From Streptomyces sp. NBC_01485 (GTDB lineage: Bacteria > Actinomycetota > Actinomycetes > Streptomycetales > Streptomycetaceae): a DNA stretch of 64,000 nucleotides. The translations under genes were made by a program, and so were the position numbers. Under the pieces are notes generated by a model. That model was not told where the DNA came from. It did not search any database and saw only the letters and a list, made by a program, of their open reading frames with translations. The first letter of the stretch is position 1, and the number at the start of each line of letters is the position of its first letter. This document shows positions 56,865-64,000 of this stretch, piece by piece. The DNA lies in contig NZ_CP109435.1 in the NCBI RefSeq assembly GCF_036227125.1, positions 2,914,001 through 2,978,000 on the forward strand, read 5' to 3'.

Positions 56865-58106
56865 GTGAGCAAACTGGCGATCGCATGGGACTTGGAACGC
56901 GCCAGCGCCTACGTGAGCCTGGTGGCCCGTCCCAAGGCCCTAGCGGGATACGACCAAAGGTAGGCCGTCATCGACTCCCCCCACGCCTACCGAAGGCAGG
57001 GCCTGGACAAGCAGATCGATGCTCAGGTTCTGGACGAGGCCCTGACACAGATCCGGCGGGCCGAAGGCTACTCAGTCACACCGATTCTGACCCTGCGGCA
57101 TCTGGCGCATCTGACAGGCGCGGACTACCTGTACCTGCGTAGCATCGTGCAGCGGCAGATCGACCCCTATACCGTGTTCTCACGGCCAAAGCGCGAGCCG
57201 GGCAAGGTCCGAACCATCGCGTCGCCAGGTCCCGTGCTGATGGATATCCAGCGGTGGCTACTCTCCAACCTTTTCGAGCGCGTCCGCCCCCATCGGGCCA
57301 GTTACGCCTACCAGCCGGGACGCTCTGCTGTCCAATGCGCGAAGCGACACCTGGGCGCCACCTGGCTTTTGAAGTTCGACCTCCACGACTTCTTCCACTC
57401 TGTCGACGAGCGGGCGGCGTACCGCGTTCTACAGACCGTGGGGTACAACAAACTGATCTCCTTCGAGATCGCGCGGATGTGCACCCGGCTCCCCGATGGG
57501 GAGGCGCGAGCCTTCACCAGGTTCAATTACCCGACCATCGACTCCTATCCCGGACGGGCTCCCGGCTTCCTGCCGCAGGGTGCCCCGACGAGCGGCGCCA
57601 TCGCGAACCTGGCCGCCCACGCGCTGGACGACCGGCTGTGGGAGGTAGCCGATCGGTACGACCTGGTCTACACCCGCTACGCGGACGACATGACGTTCTC
57701 AACACTGGGCCACCTGGACCGCGTCACCGTAACCCACTGCATTGCGGACATCACCAAAGCGGTGCACCAGTCGCACTTCAGGGTGCACCGCAAGAAGACC
57801 CGCATCATCCCGCCCGGTGCCCGAAAGGTTGTCCTAGGGCTGCTCGTGGATGGCGACAGGCTACGGATCCCCGTGCCGGTACGCCAACGGCTGGAAGCCC
57901 ACATTCGGGGCGCTGCCACCTTTGGGCTTGCTCCGCACGTCGAACATGCCCGCTACAGCTCGCTCGGCGGCTTCGTCCGCCACGTCGACGGCCTGCTGCG
58001 GTACGCGCAAGGAGTCGACCGTGCCTGGGCAGGTCCGCTGACCGAGCGATGGGAGACGGTCCTGAAAGCAGAGGGCGTCACCGCGCTCGACCGCGAGCTC
58101 TGGTAG
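56865..58106 (+). pseudogene. Retron-like reverse transcriptase interrupted by an amber codon
   Basis: From GTG at 56865 the frame encodes V-S-K-L-A-I-A-W-D-L-E-R-A-S-A-Y, then TAG at 56961-56963 (codon 33), then continues open to 58106 (413 codons if read through). Family-like sequence on both sides (before: A-L-A-G-Y-D-Q-R; after: A-V-I-D-S-P-H-A-Y-R-R-Q-G and L-T-L-R-H-L-A-H-L-T-G) shows one original gene. RT motifs are intact: L-K-F-D-L-H-D-F-F, G-F-L-P-Q-G-A-P-T-S-G and Y-A-D-D at 57678-57689. The retron N-A-x-x-H and V-T-G signatures read C-A-K-R-H and V-L-G. Restart at GTG 57147 would lose 94 residues. A single C-to-T change (CAG to TAG) explains the stop. Confidence 0.75.
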
Positions 58107-58163
58107 CGCCTGAGGCTTCACGACGGCCGAACAGCCCTACCGGATACGCTCACCAACAACGAC

Positions 58164-59264
58164 TCACAAGATCGCGTTACGGGCTCTAAGCACCATCTCA
58201 CCGCTGCCCAGAGCGGTTGCGAGGTCCCGGCGCAGCCCTTCTGGGAGTACCCCAGAGCCGAGCGCGCAGCTCCGAAGCAAGTCCTCGCAGTCCTGCCACT
58301 GGGTGTCCTTGGCGAGCGCGTCGAACAGAGGGTGGGCCAGGACCTCGCGGGCCGCATACCCGTTGCGCGCTTCCACTGTTCGCCGACACAGATCGTCGAA
58401 GAGAAGGCGGGCACCAGGGTTTTTGGCTGATCCGGCGGCGTCCAGGACGGTGAGTCCGAGACGGACGTCGAAGACGGTCATACCCGCGTTCGCCTCGTGG
58501 CTCAGGAAGGTGTTCGTCAACGACGCCAAGGAGTCGTCGACTGGTTGGCCTGCGTCGCGGCGGCACAGCGTCGTTAGGCAGGCAGTGACGGCCTGTTCCC
58601 ACGGCTCCCCCGGTGCTGTAGAGGCCAGGAGCTCGTGAGCAGGGCCGGTCTGGCCAGAGGTGAGAGCCGCGATGACGGCGACTTGGCGCCCGTCCAGCAT
58701 CCTGGTGCCCACACCCCGGTGTTGTTCGATGTGGGCCAGCGCCTCGGACCATCGCCCTGTGGTGGTGAGGCTGCGTGTGCCGTCAGCCAGGACGACGCGC
58801 CATAGCCATGCTCGTACTTCTCGTCGGTCGCCCTCGGTGCAGATAAGGTCGGCCGGCACGGTGATGCCCTCGAAGGAGACTGCGTCGGCGGCGCCGACAG
58901 CCTCGTACAGGTCCAGCAGCCGCTGACGGCCTTCATCGGTTCGGCCGGCGCGGATCTGCAAGCGGGCGAGGTTGACCAGGGGCTCCAGCGCGCGGATGGC
59001 AGCCATGGCGGGGAGCGGGCAGGCATTCAGGTAGGCCGCCGCGTGCCGGTGGCACATCGCTCGGGCGAGATCAGGAAGGCCGAGGTCGGAGGCGATGAGC
59101 GCCGTCTGGTTGAAAACGGTGGAGGCCAGTCCCTGGTCGCTCCGCTCAACGGCTCTTGCGGCCAGCTCGGTCACGGACCGTACCCGGTCGGGCAGCGGCA
59201 GGCAGGCGGGCCGAAATCGGGCGACAAGCGGGAAACGCCTTGCTATCGGGCCGTGCGGGTCCAT
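58164..59264 (-). CDS. Helical repeat protein of the lanthipeptide locus, possible regulator
   Basis: A 366-aa protein from ATG at 59264. TPR-like helical throughout (A-L-E-P-L-V-N-L-A-R-L-Q-I-R-A-G, L-L-D-L-Y-E-A-V-G-A and E-A-L-A-H-I-E-Q-H). No HTH or catalytic motif is visible. It is on the same strand as the lanthipeptide genes and separated from them by a strong terminator, so it has its own promoter. Similar helical proteins occur next to Streptomyces peptide clusters; a signalling or regulatory role is inferred. Confidence 0.55.
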   Translation of the reverse strand: MDPHGPIARRFPLVARFRPACLPLPDRVRSVTELAARAVERSDQGLASTVFNQTALIASDLGLPDLARAMCHRHAAAYLNACPLPAMAAIRALEPLVNLARLQIRAGRTDEGRQRLLDLYEAVGAADAVSFEGITVPADLICTEGDRREVRAWLWRVVLADGTRSLTTTGRWSEALAHIEQHRGVGTRMLDGRQVAVIAALTSGQTGPAHELLASTAPGEPWEQAVTACLTTLCRRDAGQPVDDSLASLTNTFLSHEANAGMTVFDVRLGLTVLDAAGSAKNPGARLLFDDLCRRTVEARNGYAAREVLAHPLFDALAKDTQWQDCEDLLRSCALGSGVLPEGLRRDLATALGSGEMVLRARNAIL

Positions 59265-59300
59265 GGGTCCCCCTGGGGGTGACGGTGTTGGTCGGGACCG

Positions 59301-59333
59301 GTGGAGCCCGTGGGCGTTACCCACGGGCTCCAC
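59301..59333 (-). terminator. Terminator of the lanthipeptide operon
   Basis: GTGGAGCCCGTGGG and CCCACGGGCTCCAC form a perfect 14-bp stem with a 5-nt loop, 23 bp after the methyltransferase stop codon. Confidence 0.85.
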
Positions 59334-59355
59334 CCCCTTCACGTCCGGGCTGGCG

Positions 59356-61437
59356 TCACCGCCAGTCGACGACGATGCGGTTCAGCGGAGTGTCGAGGGA
59401 GAAGAGGCCGGGCTGCTGCTCGATCGCGGGTGCGTCGAGACGCTGGATGCCGAAGGACGCTTCGCGTCCCCGGTAGTTGCGGTCCCAGCTGCGGATCGCC
59501 TCGGCGACCTTCGCAGCCAGTTCGTCGCCGCCGGGCCCGTGGCCGATGACGCCGAACTCCCAGAGCTTGCCGCCCTCGGGGGTCTTCTCCTCCGACAGGC
59601 GGCGGGCGAGGTACGTGACGGCACCCTTGTCGACGGCCGCGGTGGAGGACGGGTAGGGGTCCTCGGTGAGCAGCGTGCCCTTGGCATCCTGCGGGAACAG
59701 CATCCGGATCAGACCGCTGGGCAAGGAGCAGGAGACGAACAGCTCCATCCACTCCGGCGACTCCATGGCGCGGACCGTCATGCCGGTCCACTCCTCGGTG
59801 CGCGGCTGCTCCAGCACACCGGCCAGTGCCTCGGCGTCGATGGGCTGCCCGGCGGGGGCCTGGAGCCGTACGGAGCCGTCCGTGCTGAGCGGGATGACGC
59901 GGCGGTCGTCATCGGCGATTCCGCGTCGTAGCGGCATGAAGGTGTTCATCTTGCTGCCGACGCTCGTCCAACGGCCGTCGCGCTGCTCGTAGGCGATGGA
60001 GCGGGACACACTGCCCTTGAGACGCTGGGGAACGACGAGCCGTCCGCCGGGCGCGAGTTGGTCGAGCCAGGCGTGGGGGACGCCGTGCGCGCCGACGGTA
60101 GCGATGATCCGGTCGTACGGGGCGCCCTCGGCATGGCCGACGGCGCCATCCCGGGTCAGTGCCTCCACGTTGGAGAACCCCGCCGCGGCGAGGTGTGCGC
60201 GGGCTCCTTCCACGAGGTCCTCGTCGACGTCGATCGTGGTCACATGTCCAGCCTCGCCGACCAGGTGGGCGAGCAGGGCGGCGTTGTAGCCGGTGCCGGC
60301 GCCGAGTTCGAGGATGCGTTCGCCGGGCTGGGCCTCCAGTTGGTCCAGCATGAGCGCGACGATTCCGGGCTGGGAGGCGCAGGAGATTGATGTGCCGTCG
60401 GTGTCGTACTTGATGTTGACCGGCACGTTGGCGTACGCGTCTTCGAGCGAGGCGTCGGGCACGAACAGGTGCCTGGGCACGGTGCGCAGAGCGGCCTCGA
60501 CGGCGGGCGTGCGGGCGTACCCGGCTTCGCGGATCTGGTCGACCAGGGCGTTGCGGAGTCGTTCGGCCTCGGCCCCGGGGGTGGCGATCGTGTCGGTATT
60601 CACCGTCCTGACGCTAGTGGTTTCCGACGTGCCCTCGGCGGGCGACGCGGTGTTGTCACTCGATCCCATGACTGCCTCTCGTGCGGTGTTGAACAGGGCG
60701 CTTTGGTCGTCCGGGCGGAGACCTGCGCGGTTGGAGTGGAAGATCACGTGGTGGGCGATGACTGCTCGCAGACCGCGCGAGAGCCCGCCCCCGGTGGCGA
60801 GGTAGGCGAGAGTCGTACCGGCCCGCTCGAAGGCGGCCACCCACTCGGCGTGCCCGTCGAGCGGGCCGTCCGTTCGGCAGAGACTGCGAGCGTCGACGGT
60901 CATCAACGTGCGCATTGCGGGTATCAGGACGGCGGCCCGCTCCGGGGTGAGGGCTTCGGTTGCTGGTCGCATCTGGGCGGCTTTCGCCCACACGTCGCCT
61001 TGCTCGAACCAGTCCAGATTGGCGGCCCGCATCAGGGAGCTGAAAAGGAGGACGGCGGTCTCCCGGCGCCCCAGTAGCCCGGGGCCGGGTTGATAGGTGA
61101 GCAGGTGCCGACTGTCCTCATGGAACAGGTCATGTGCGGCTTCCATGGCCTCCGTGCCGCCGAAGGCAGTGGTCTCCGGCTCGTAGATGCCGTAGGTCCA
61201 CGATCGAACCGTGCCGTCGAAGACCAGGTCGCTCAGCAGGGACTCAACCAGCGGGGATGGCCCCGCAGCGCGGTACCGCAGTGGCCAGGGCTGCTTGTTC
61301 ATGAACCACCAGCCGGTGAGCTGGCCCTCTTCCTCTGCTGCAAGCAGGATGGGGCCGAGTCGTTCGGCGATAGCGCGCTTGCCGGTCGCGCGGTCGGCGA
61401 AGGTGACGTTGTGCTGGTGCCAACGGTCCGGGGGCAT
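59356..61437 (-). CDS. FxLD-type lanthipeptide methyltransferase: thiopeptide-type domain fused to protein-isoaspartate O-methyltransferase
   Basis: A 693-aa fusion from ATG at 61437. Residues ~1-220 match the thiopeptide-type (SpaB C-terminal-like) domain: W-H-Q-H-N-V-T-F, W-W-F-M-N-K-Q-P-W-P-L-R-Y and G-I-Y-E-P-E-T-T-A-F-G-G. Residues ~310-520 form a protein-L-isoaspartyl O-methyltransferase: P-R-H-L-F-V-P, A-Y-A-N-V-P-V and I-L-E-L-G-A-G-T-G-Y-N-A (SAM site). The C-terminal ~170 residues are typical of the FxLD-system enzyme. Related enzymes methylate an Asp in the lanthipeptide, giving aspartimide or isoaspartate. Confidence 0.85.
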   Translation of the reverse strand: MPPDRWHQHNVTFADRATGKRAIAERLGPILLAAEEEGQLTGWWFMNKQPWPLRYRAAGPSPLVESLLSDLVFDGTVRSWTYGIYEPETTAFGGTEAMEAAHDLFHEDSRHLLTYQPGPGLLGRRETAVLLFSSLMRAANLDWFEQGDVWAKAAQMRPATEALTPERAAVLIPAMRTLMTVDARSLCRTDGPLDGHAEWVAAFERAGTTLAYLATGGGLSRGLRAVIAHHVIFHSNRAGLRPDDQSALFNTAREAVMGSSDNTASPAEGTSETTSVRTVNTDTIATPGAEAERLRNALVDQIREAGYARTPAVEAALRTVPRHLFVPDASLEDAYANVPVNIKYDTDGTSISCASQPGIVALMLDQLEAQPGERILELGAGTGYNAALLAHLVGEAGHVTTIDVDEDLVEGARAHLAAAGFSNVEALTRDGAVGHAEGAPYDRIIATVGAHGVPHAWLDQLAPGGRLVVPQRLKGSVSRSIAYEQRDGRWTSVGSKMNTFMPLRRGIADDDRRVIPLSTDGSVRLQAPAGQPIDAEALAGVLEQPRTEEWTGMTVRAMESPEWMELFVSCSLPSGLIRMLFPQDAKGTLLTEDPYPSSTAAVDKGAVTYLARRLSEEKTPEGGKLWEFGVIGHGPGGDELAAKVAEAIRSWDRNYRGREASFGIQRLDAPAIEQQPGLFSLDTPLNRIVVDWR

Positions 61438-61460
61438 GGCGGTGGTCCTTCGATCGGGGG

Positions 61461-62735
61461 TCAGGCGATGAGCAGGCAGGAATCCCAGGCCGATTGGGGC
61501 GGCGTGGCGGTGGCAGGTGCGAGGAGCGCCAGGGCTATACCGGCGGCACCGTTGAGGAACCCGGGCCCCACTTCCTCGTCCCGCACCAAGGCCGCGGCCG
61601 CGGTTGCCGGGTCGGTGCCCGGAGGACACACCGCGGTCAGGAGTGCCGGGATCGCCGCCTGGAGCTGGCCAGCGGTCGTGAGGTGCGCGTCGGTGCCGGT
61701 CCGGGCGGCGATGTGGGCGAGGCCGGCGAAGCCGTGGCACAGGCCGTTGTCCGTGGTCGCCTTGAGCTGAGTGCGCTCGGTGAGGGCGGCCACGAGCGCG
61801 CTCCCCGCCTCGACTTCGCGGACGGTGTCATCGAGGACGAGGGCAGCGAGCTGCTGGGCGCGGACGAGGCCAGCGGTGCCGTAGCACCATGAAGGGCGGC
61901 GCGGTGCGGAGGGGGCGAGGTGCCCCTGCCTAAGTTCGGCACGCGTGACCCAGTACGGCCAGGCAACGCCGAGGTCGGTCTTCTCCTGCCAGCGGTCCAG
62001 CCACGCCACGATGGTGCGCATGGCGTCGTGGTGTCCGCCAACGACGGTGCCGTACCGGGCGGCAAGTGCCAGCAGCGCGAGCACCCCGCCGATTCCATGC
62101 GCGAGACCGCTGTTGGCGTGCCCGCCGGGGAACCGCTCGTCAGCTCGGCCGGAAGGCCCTGTCTCCGTCCACCACCCCGGCAGAGCCTCGCCGTCGGCAC
62201 TGAGCGGTTCGGCGAGGCGTGCGCAGTAGCCGAGGACCGCGTGCAGGTCGGAGCTGGACGGGTCCCGGCGGAGAAGGTAGGCCCCGTAGCCGGTGAGTCC
62301 ACGGATCACGTCGAACTCCGCCAGTTGTGGCAGGTGGCCTGCATCGATACGGCGGTGCGCGGCGTCAAGGCGCGTGCGGATGTCGGTGATGATCTGCACG
62401 TCGAGGGTGTCCAAGGCGCCCTGGTAGGTACCGGGGAGGTGGTCGGCCGCGCAGGCCACGGTGTGAGCGAGGGCGGGGGCGCCGTAGAACGGGTGGCTGT
62501 CGGGTCCGCTGGTGAACGGTTGCCGGGTAGCGGCTGTGAGCCAGTCGTGGGCGCGTTGCCACGGTCCGAGGCTGCGCGCGGCCCGTTCGATGTGCAGCAG
62601 CGCAATTCCCAGGGGACCGTAGGCGAGTTGCTGCCGTTCGGTGGTTGTCGTGCGGGGACTCACGGGCGCTGTGGCGGGGTCGGCCAGGAGGTCGGCGACG
62701 GCGTCCGCCATCTTGAGCGCGAGAGGGTGGGTCAC
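61461..62735 (-). CDS. Lanthionine synthetase C (LanC) cyclase
   Basis: A 424-aa protein from GTG at 62735, overlapping the dehydratase stop by 4 bp. LanC zinc ligands are present as W-C-Y-G-T-A-G and C-H-G-F-A-G, and the toroid repeats are marked by H-A-N-S-G-L-A-H-G-I-G-G. It catalyses addition of Cys thiols to dehydroalanine/dehydrobutyrine made by LanB. The C-terminus F-L-N-G-A-A-G-I-A-L-A-L-L is normal for the family. Confidence 0.9.
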   Translation of the reverse strand: MTHPLALKMADAVADLLADPATAPVSPRTTTTERQQLAYGPLGIALLHIERAARSLGPWQRAHDWLTAATRQPFTSGPDSHPFYGAPALAHTVACAADHLPGTYQGALDTLDVQIITDIRTRLDAAHRRIDAGHLPQLAEFDVIRGLTGYGAYLLRRDPSSSDLHAVLGYCARLAEPLSADGEALPGWWTETGPSGRADERFPGGHANSGLAHGIGGVLALLALAARYGTVVGGHHDAMRTIVAWLDRWQEKTDLGVAWPYWVTRAELRQGHLAPSAPRRPSWCYGTAGLVRAQQLAALVLDDTVREVEAGSALVAALTERTQLKATTDNGLCHGFAGLAHIAARTGTDAHLTTAGQLQAAIPALLTAVCPPGTDPATAAAALVRDEEVGPGFLNGAAGIALALLAPATATPPQSAWDSCLLIA

Positions 62736-64000
62736 CGTGTCCTCCGGGAGATCCGGGCCAGGGCAGCGGCGCGTGTGAGATACAGGCAGATCGCTTCCTC
62801 AGGGAAGTCCACTGCCAGGTGCCGTACGAAGTGGACGTGCAGGAGCGAGGAGAGGACGTCGTCCAGGCGGATGCCCTGGGTATCCGGGCCGGGGAGATGG
62901 GGTCGGTAGGCGGCGAGCGTGGCGTCCCGGTCCGCCCATGCCGCCACGATGGCCTGTCCGCCGGGTGCGTCGCGCAGTGCCGCCCAGTGGTCGGTCGGAT
63001 CGGCCAGCCGTACGGTCTCGGTGAACTGGGGACGCGGCACCGGTGCGGGCGCGGTGGGCGGAATGTTGTCGATCAGCCAGCTCATGGCGGCCTCGGTACT
63101 GCCGAGGAACGAGGTGGCGATGGCGATGGTGTGCGCGGCTACCAGGGCGCGCGGATGCGGACGCCGGGGTTGGGAGAGCTGGGTGGCGACAGCTCGCGAG
63201 TCAGCGCGGAACACGTTCTCAGCGGCATCCCAGGCGGCGCCGGAGCCCCAACGGCCCATCTCGCGGTAGGAGGTGGGAAAGCGCACGTCCGACAGCAGCC
63301 CGGCGCTGCGCAGTTCGTTGGCCCAGATGCCGACGGTGCGTGCGGTCGCGGCGAAGGCTTGGGGATCGGGCAGAGCGATGCGTACCCGGAGGTGATGGTT
63401 GGGGTCGCGGAAGCGGATGAACCACCACGGTGGACTGCCGAGTTGGTCCAGCAGGTCAGGGATGTGCTGGGTGAGGAGGGTGTCTTGACGGCGCAGGTCG
63501 CCGTACAGAGTGGCCAGCAGCAGGGATGAGACTCCGGGCGTCTGGATCTGCGCTGGGGAGAACGTGCGGGCCGGTGCGGGGGTCGGCAGGAGCGGCCACG
63601 CCGGAGGCCGCCTGGCCTTGAGCGGTACGACGACCTCGTGCGCGCGGCCGTCGCACCAGCCGTAGGCGTCGGCGTCCGGGCCCTCGACGAGGACGGCCAG
63701 GCTGGCGCGGTTGAGGTGCTCGCGCAGGAGGGTTCGGTGGGCGGCCTGGTCGAGATCGAGGAGCAGACGACGGTCCTCCTCGGCCAGGCTGACCCGCTGA
63801 GGCATCCGCCGCCGGGTCCGCCACTCCTCCAGGGCGGTGTCCCACTGGGCCTGGGGGCGGTCGCGGCGGGGCAGTTCGGCTGCTTCCAGCCGCCACCGTG
63901 CAGAGGCGAGCACCGTACGCCCGTAGCGCAGCCGGGGCAGGAACGGCATCGCGGTCGCGGCGCCCCAGTTGAACAAGGTGACCTGCGCGCACTGAGCGCG
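62732..64000 (-). CDS. Lantibiotic dehydratase (LanB), C-terminal part, runs off window
   Basis: The frame is open to base 64000 (first visible residues R-A-Q-C-A-Q-V-T-L-F-N-W-G), so the N-terminal part lies outside. Visible are M-P-F-L-P-R-L-R-Y-G-R-T-V-L (glutamylation-domain end) and a thiopeptide-type/elimination domain with W-W-F-I-R-F-R-D-P-N-H-H-L-R-V-R-I, Y-R-E-M-G-R-W-G and F-L-G-S-T-E-A-A. LanB uses glutamyl-tRNA to dehydrate Ser/Thr in the precursor. The precursor gene is expected upstream, beyond the window. Confidence 0.9.
   Translation of the reverse strand, partial: RAQCAQVTLFNWGAATAMPFLPRLRYGRTVLASARWRLEAAELPRRDRPQAQWDTALEEWRTRRRMPQRVSLAEEDRRLLLDLDQAAHRTLLREHLNRASLAVLVEGPDADAYGWCDGRAHEVVVPLKARRPPAWPLLPTPAPARTFSPAQIQTPGVSSLLLATLYGDLRRQDTLLTQHIPDLLDQLGSPPWWFIRFRDPNHHLRVRIALPDPQAFAATARTVGIWANELRSAGLLSDVRFPTSYREMGRWGSGAAWDAAENVFRADSRAVATQLSQPRRPHPRALVAAHTIAIATSFLGSTEAAMSWLIDNIPPTAPAPVPRPQFTETVRLADPTDHWAALRDAPGGQAIVAAWADRDATLAAYRPHLPGPDTQGIRLDDVLSSLLHVHFVRHLAVDFPEEAICLYLTRAAALARISRRTR

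Noticed and set aside
55260..58163. Phage terminase or portal hidden in the RT region
   Set aside because: The only good frames are the PRTase-wHTH and RT genes on the plus strand; no Walker A or terminase nuclease motif is present.

Overview
The window is high-GC actinobacterial DNA, almost certainly from a Streptomyces chromosome. Evidence is the roughly 70% GC with third-position GC bias, the Streptomyces-type families (XRE/DUF5753, DUF6879, DUF6093, Wbl), and an FxLD-type class I lanthipeptide locus. Only sequence reading was used; no database was searched.

Layout. (1) 1-3.65 kb: the edge of an RHS-repeat gene remnant, then a chromosomal regulatory locus (XRE/DUF5753 regulator, DUF6879 protein and a small partner on the minus strand, facing three tiny GTGA-coupled plus-strand genes). 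(2) 3.7-19.76 kb: an island bracketed by two ~265-bp direct repeats, each starting with the 3' half of a CAT-anticodon tRNA. Inside are a 2226-aa secreted RHS/YD-repeat protein with a putative PD-(D/E)xK-like nuclease tip, two candidate immunity genes downstream of it in lower-GC DNA, and a divergent 2062-aa secreted protein with a degenerate SGNH-hydrolase domain and two LamG domains. No integrase is visible. (3) 19.9-22.2 kb: a translationally coupled pair of paralogous winged-helix-like proteins sharing a glycine-rich G-G-x-G-A-Q-G motif, then a protein of unknown function. (4) 22.2-37.1 kb: minus-strand phage early/replication genes: N6-type methylase-like protein, RusA-like resolvase, Wbl protein, C5 cytosine methylase, replication protein with five internal 20-bp palindromic iterons, Cas4-like nuclease, AAA/RecA-like ATPase and many small unknown proteins. 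They are punctuated by a repeated promoter motif, a repeated ribosome-binding leader, GC-rich hairpins and an operator-like repeat. (5) 37.1-55.26 kb: minus-strand siphophage tail and lysis genes, from DUF6093 connector-like proteins through tail terminator, tail tube, frameshifting tail chaperones, tape measure, Dit and tail tip/fibre to amidase endolysin and holins, with a HEPN-like and an Mrr-like gene inserted between fibre and lysis genes. Terminase, portal, protease and capsid genes are absent, so the element is a headless, defective or repurposed prophage. (6) 55.3-58.1 kb: a plus-strand pair, a phosphoribosyltransferase-like/winged-helix fusion followed by a reverse transcriptase interrupted by one in-frame amber codon; it looks like a retron-type or related RT defence system. 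(7) 58.2-64 kb: part of a class I lanthipeptide cluster: regulator-like helical protein, fused thiopeptide-type/isoaspartyl O-methyltransferase, LanC cyclase, and the C-terminal part of a LanB dehydratase that runs off the window.

How the parts relate. The early module appears to be controlled as a unit by shared promoter and operator motifs. The iterons make 32.8 kb a candidate phage replication origin. The head module is replaced at its expected position by the RT system. The window therefore packs several conflict systems (RHS toxin/immunity, HEPN, Mrr, RT-PRTase, paralogous motif pair) around a prophage remnant and a tRNA-end-flanked island.
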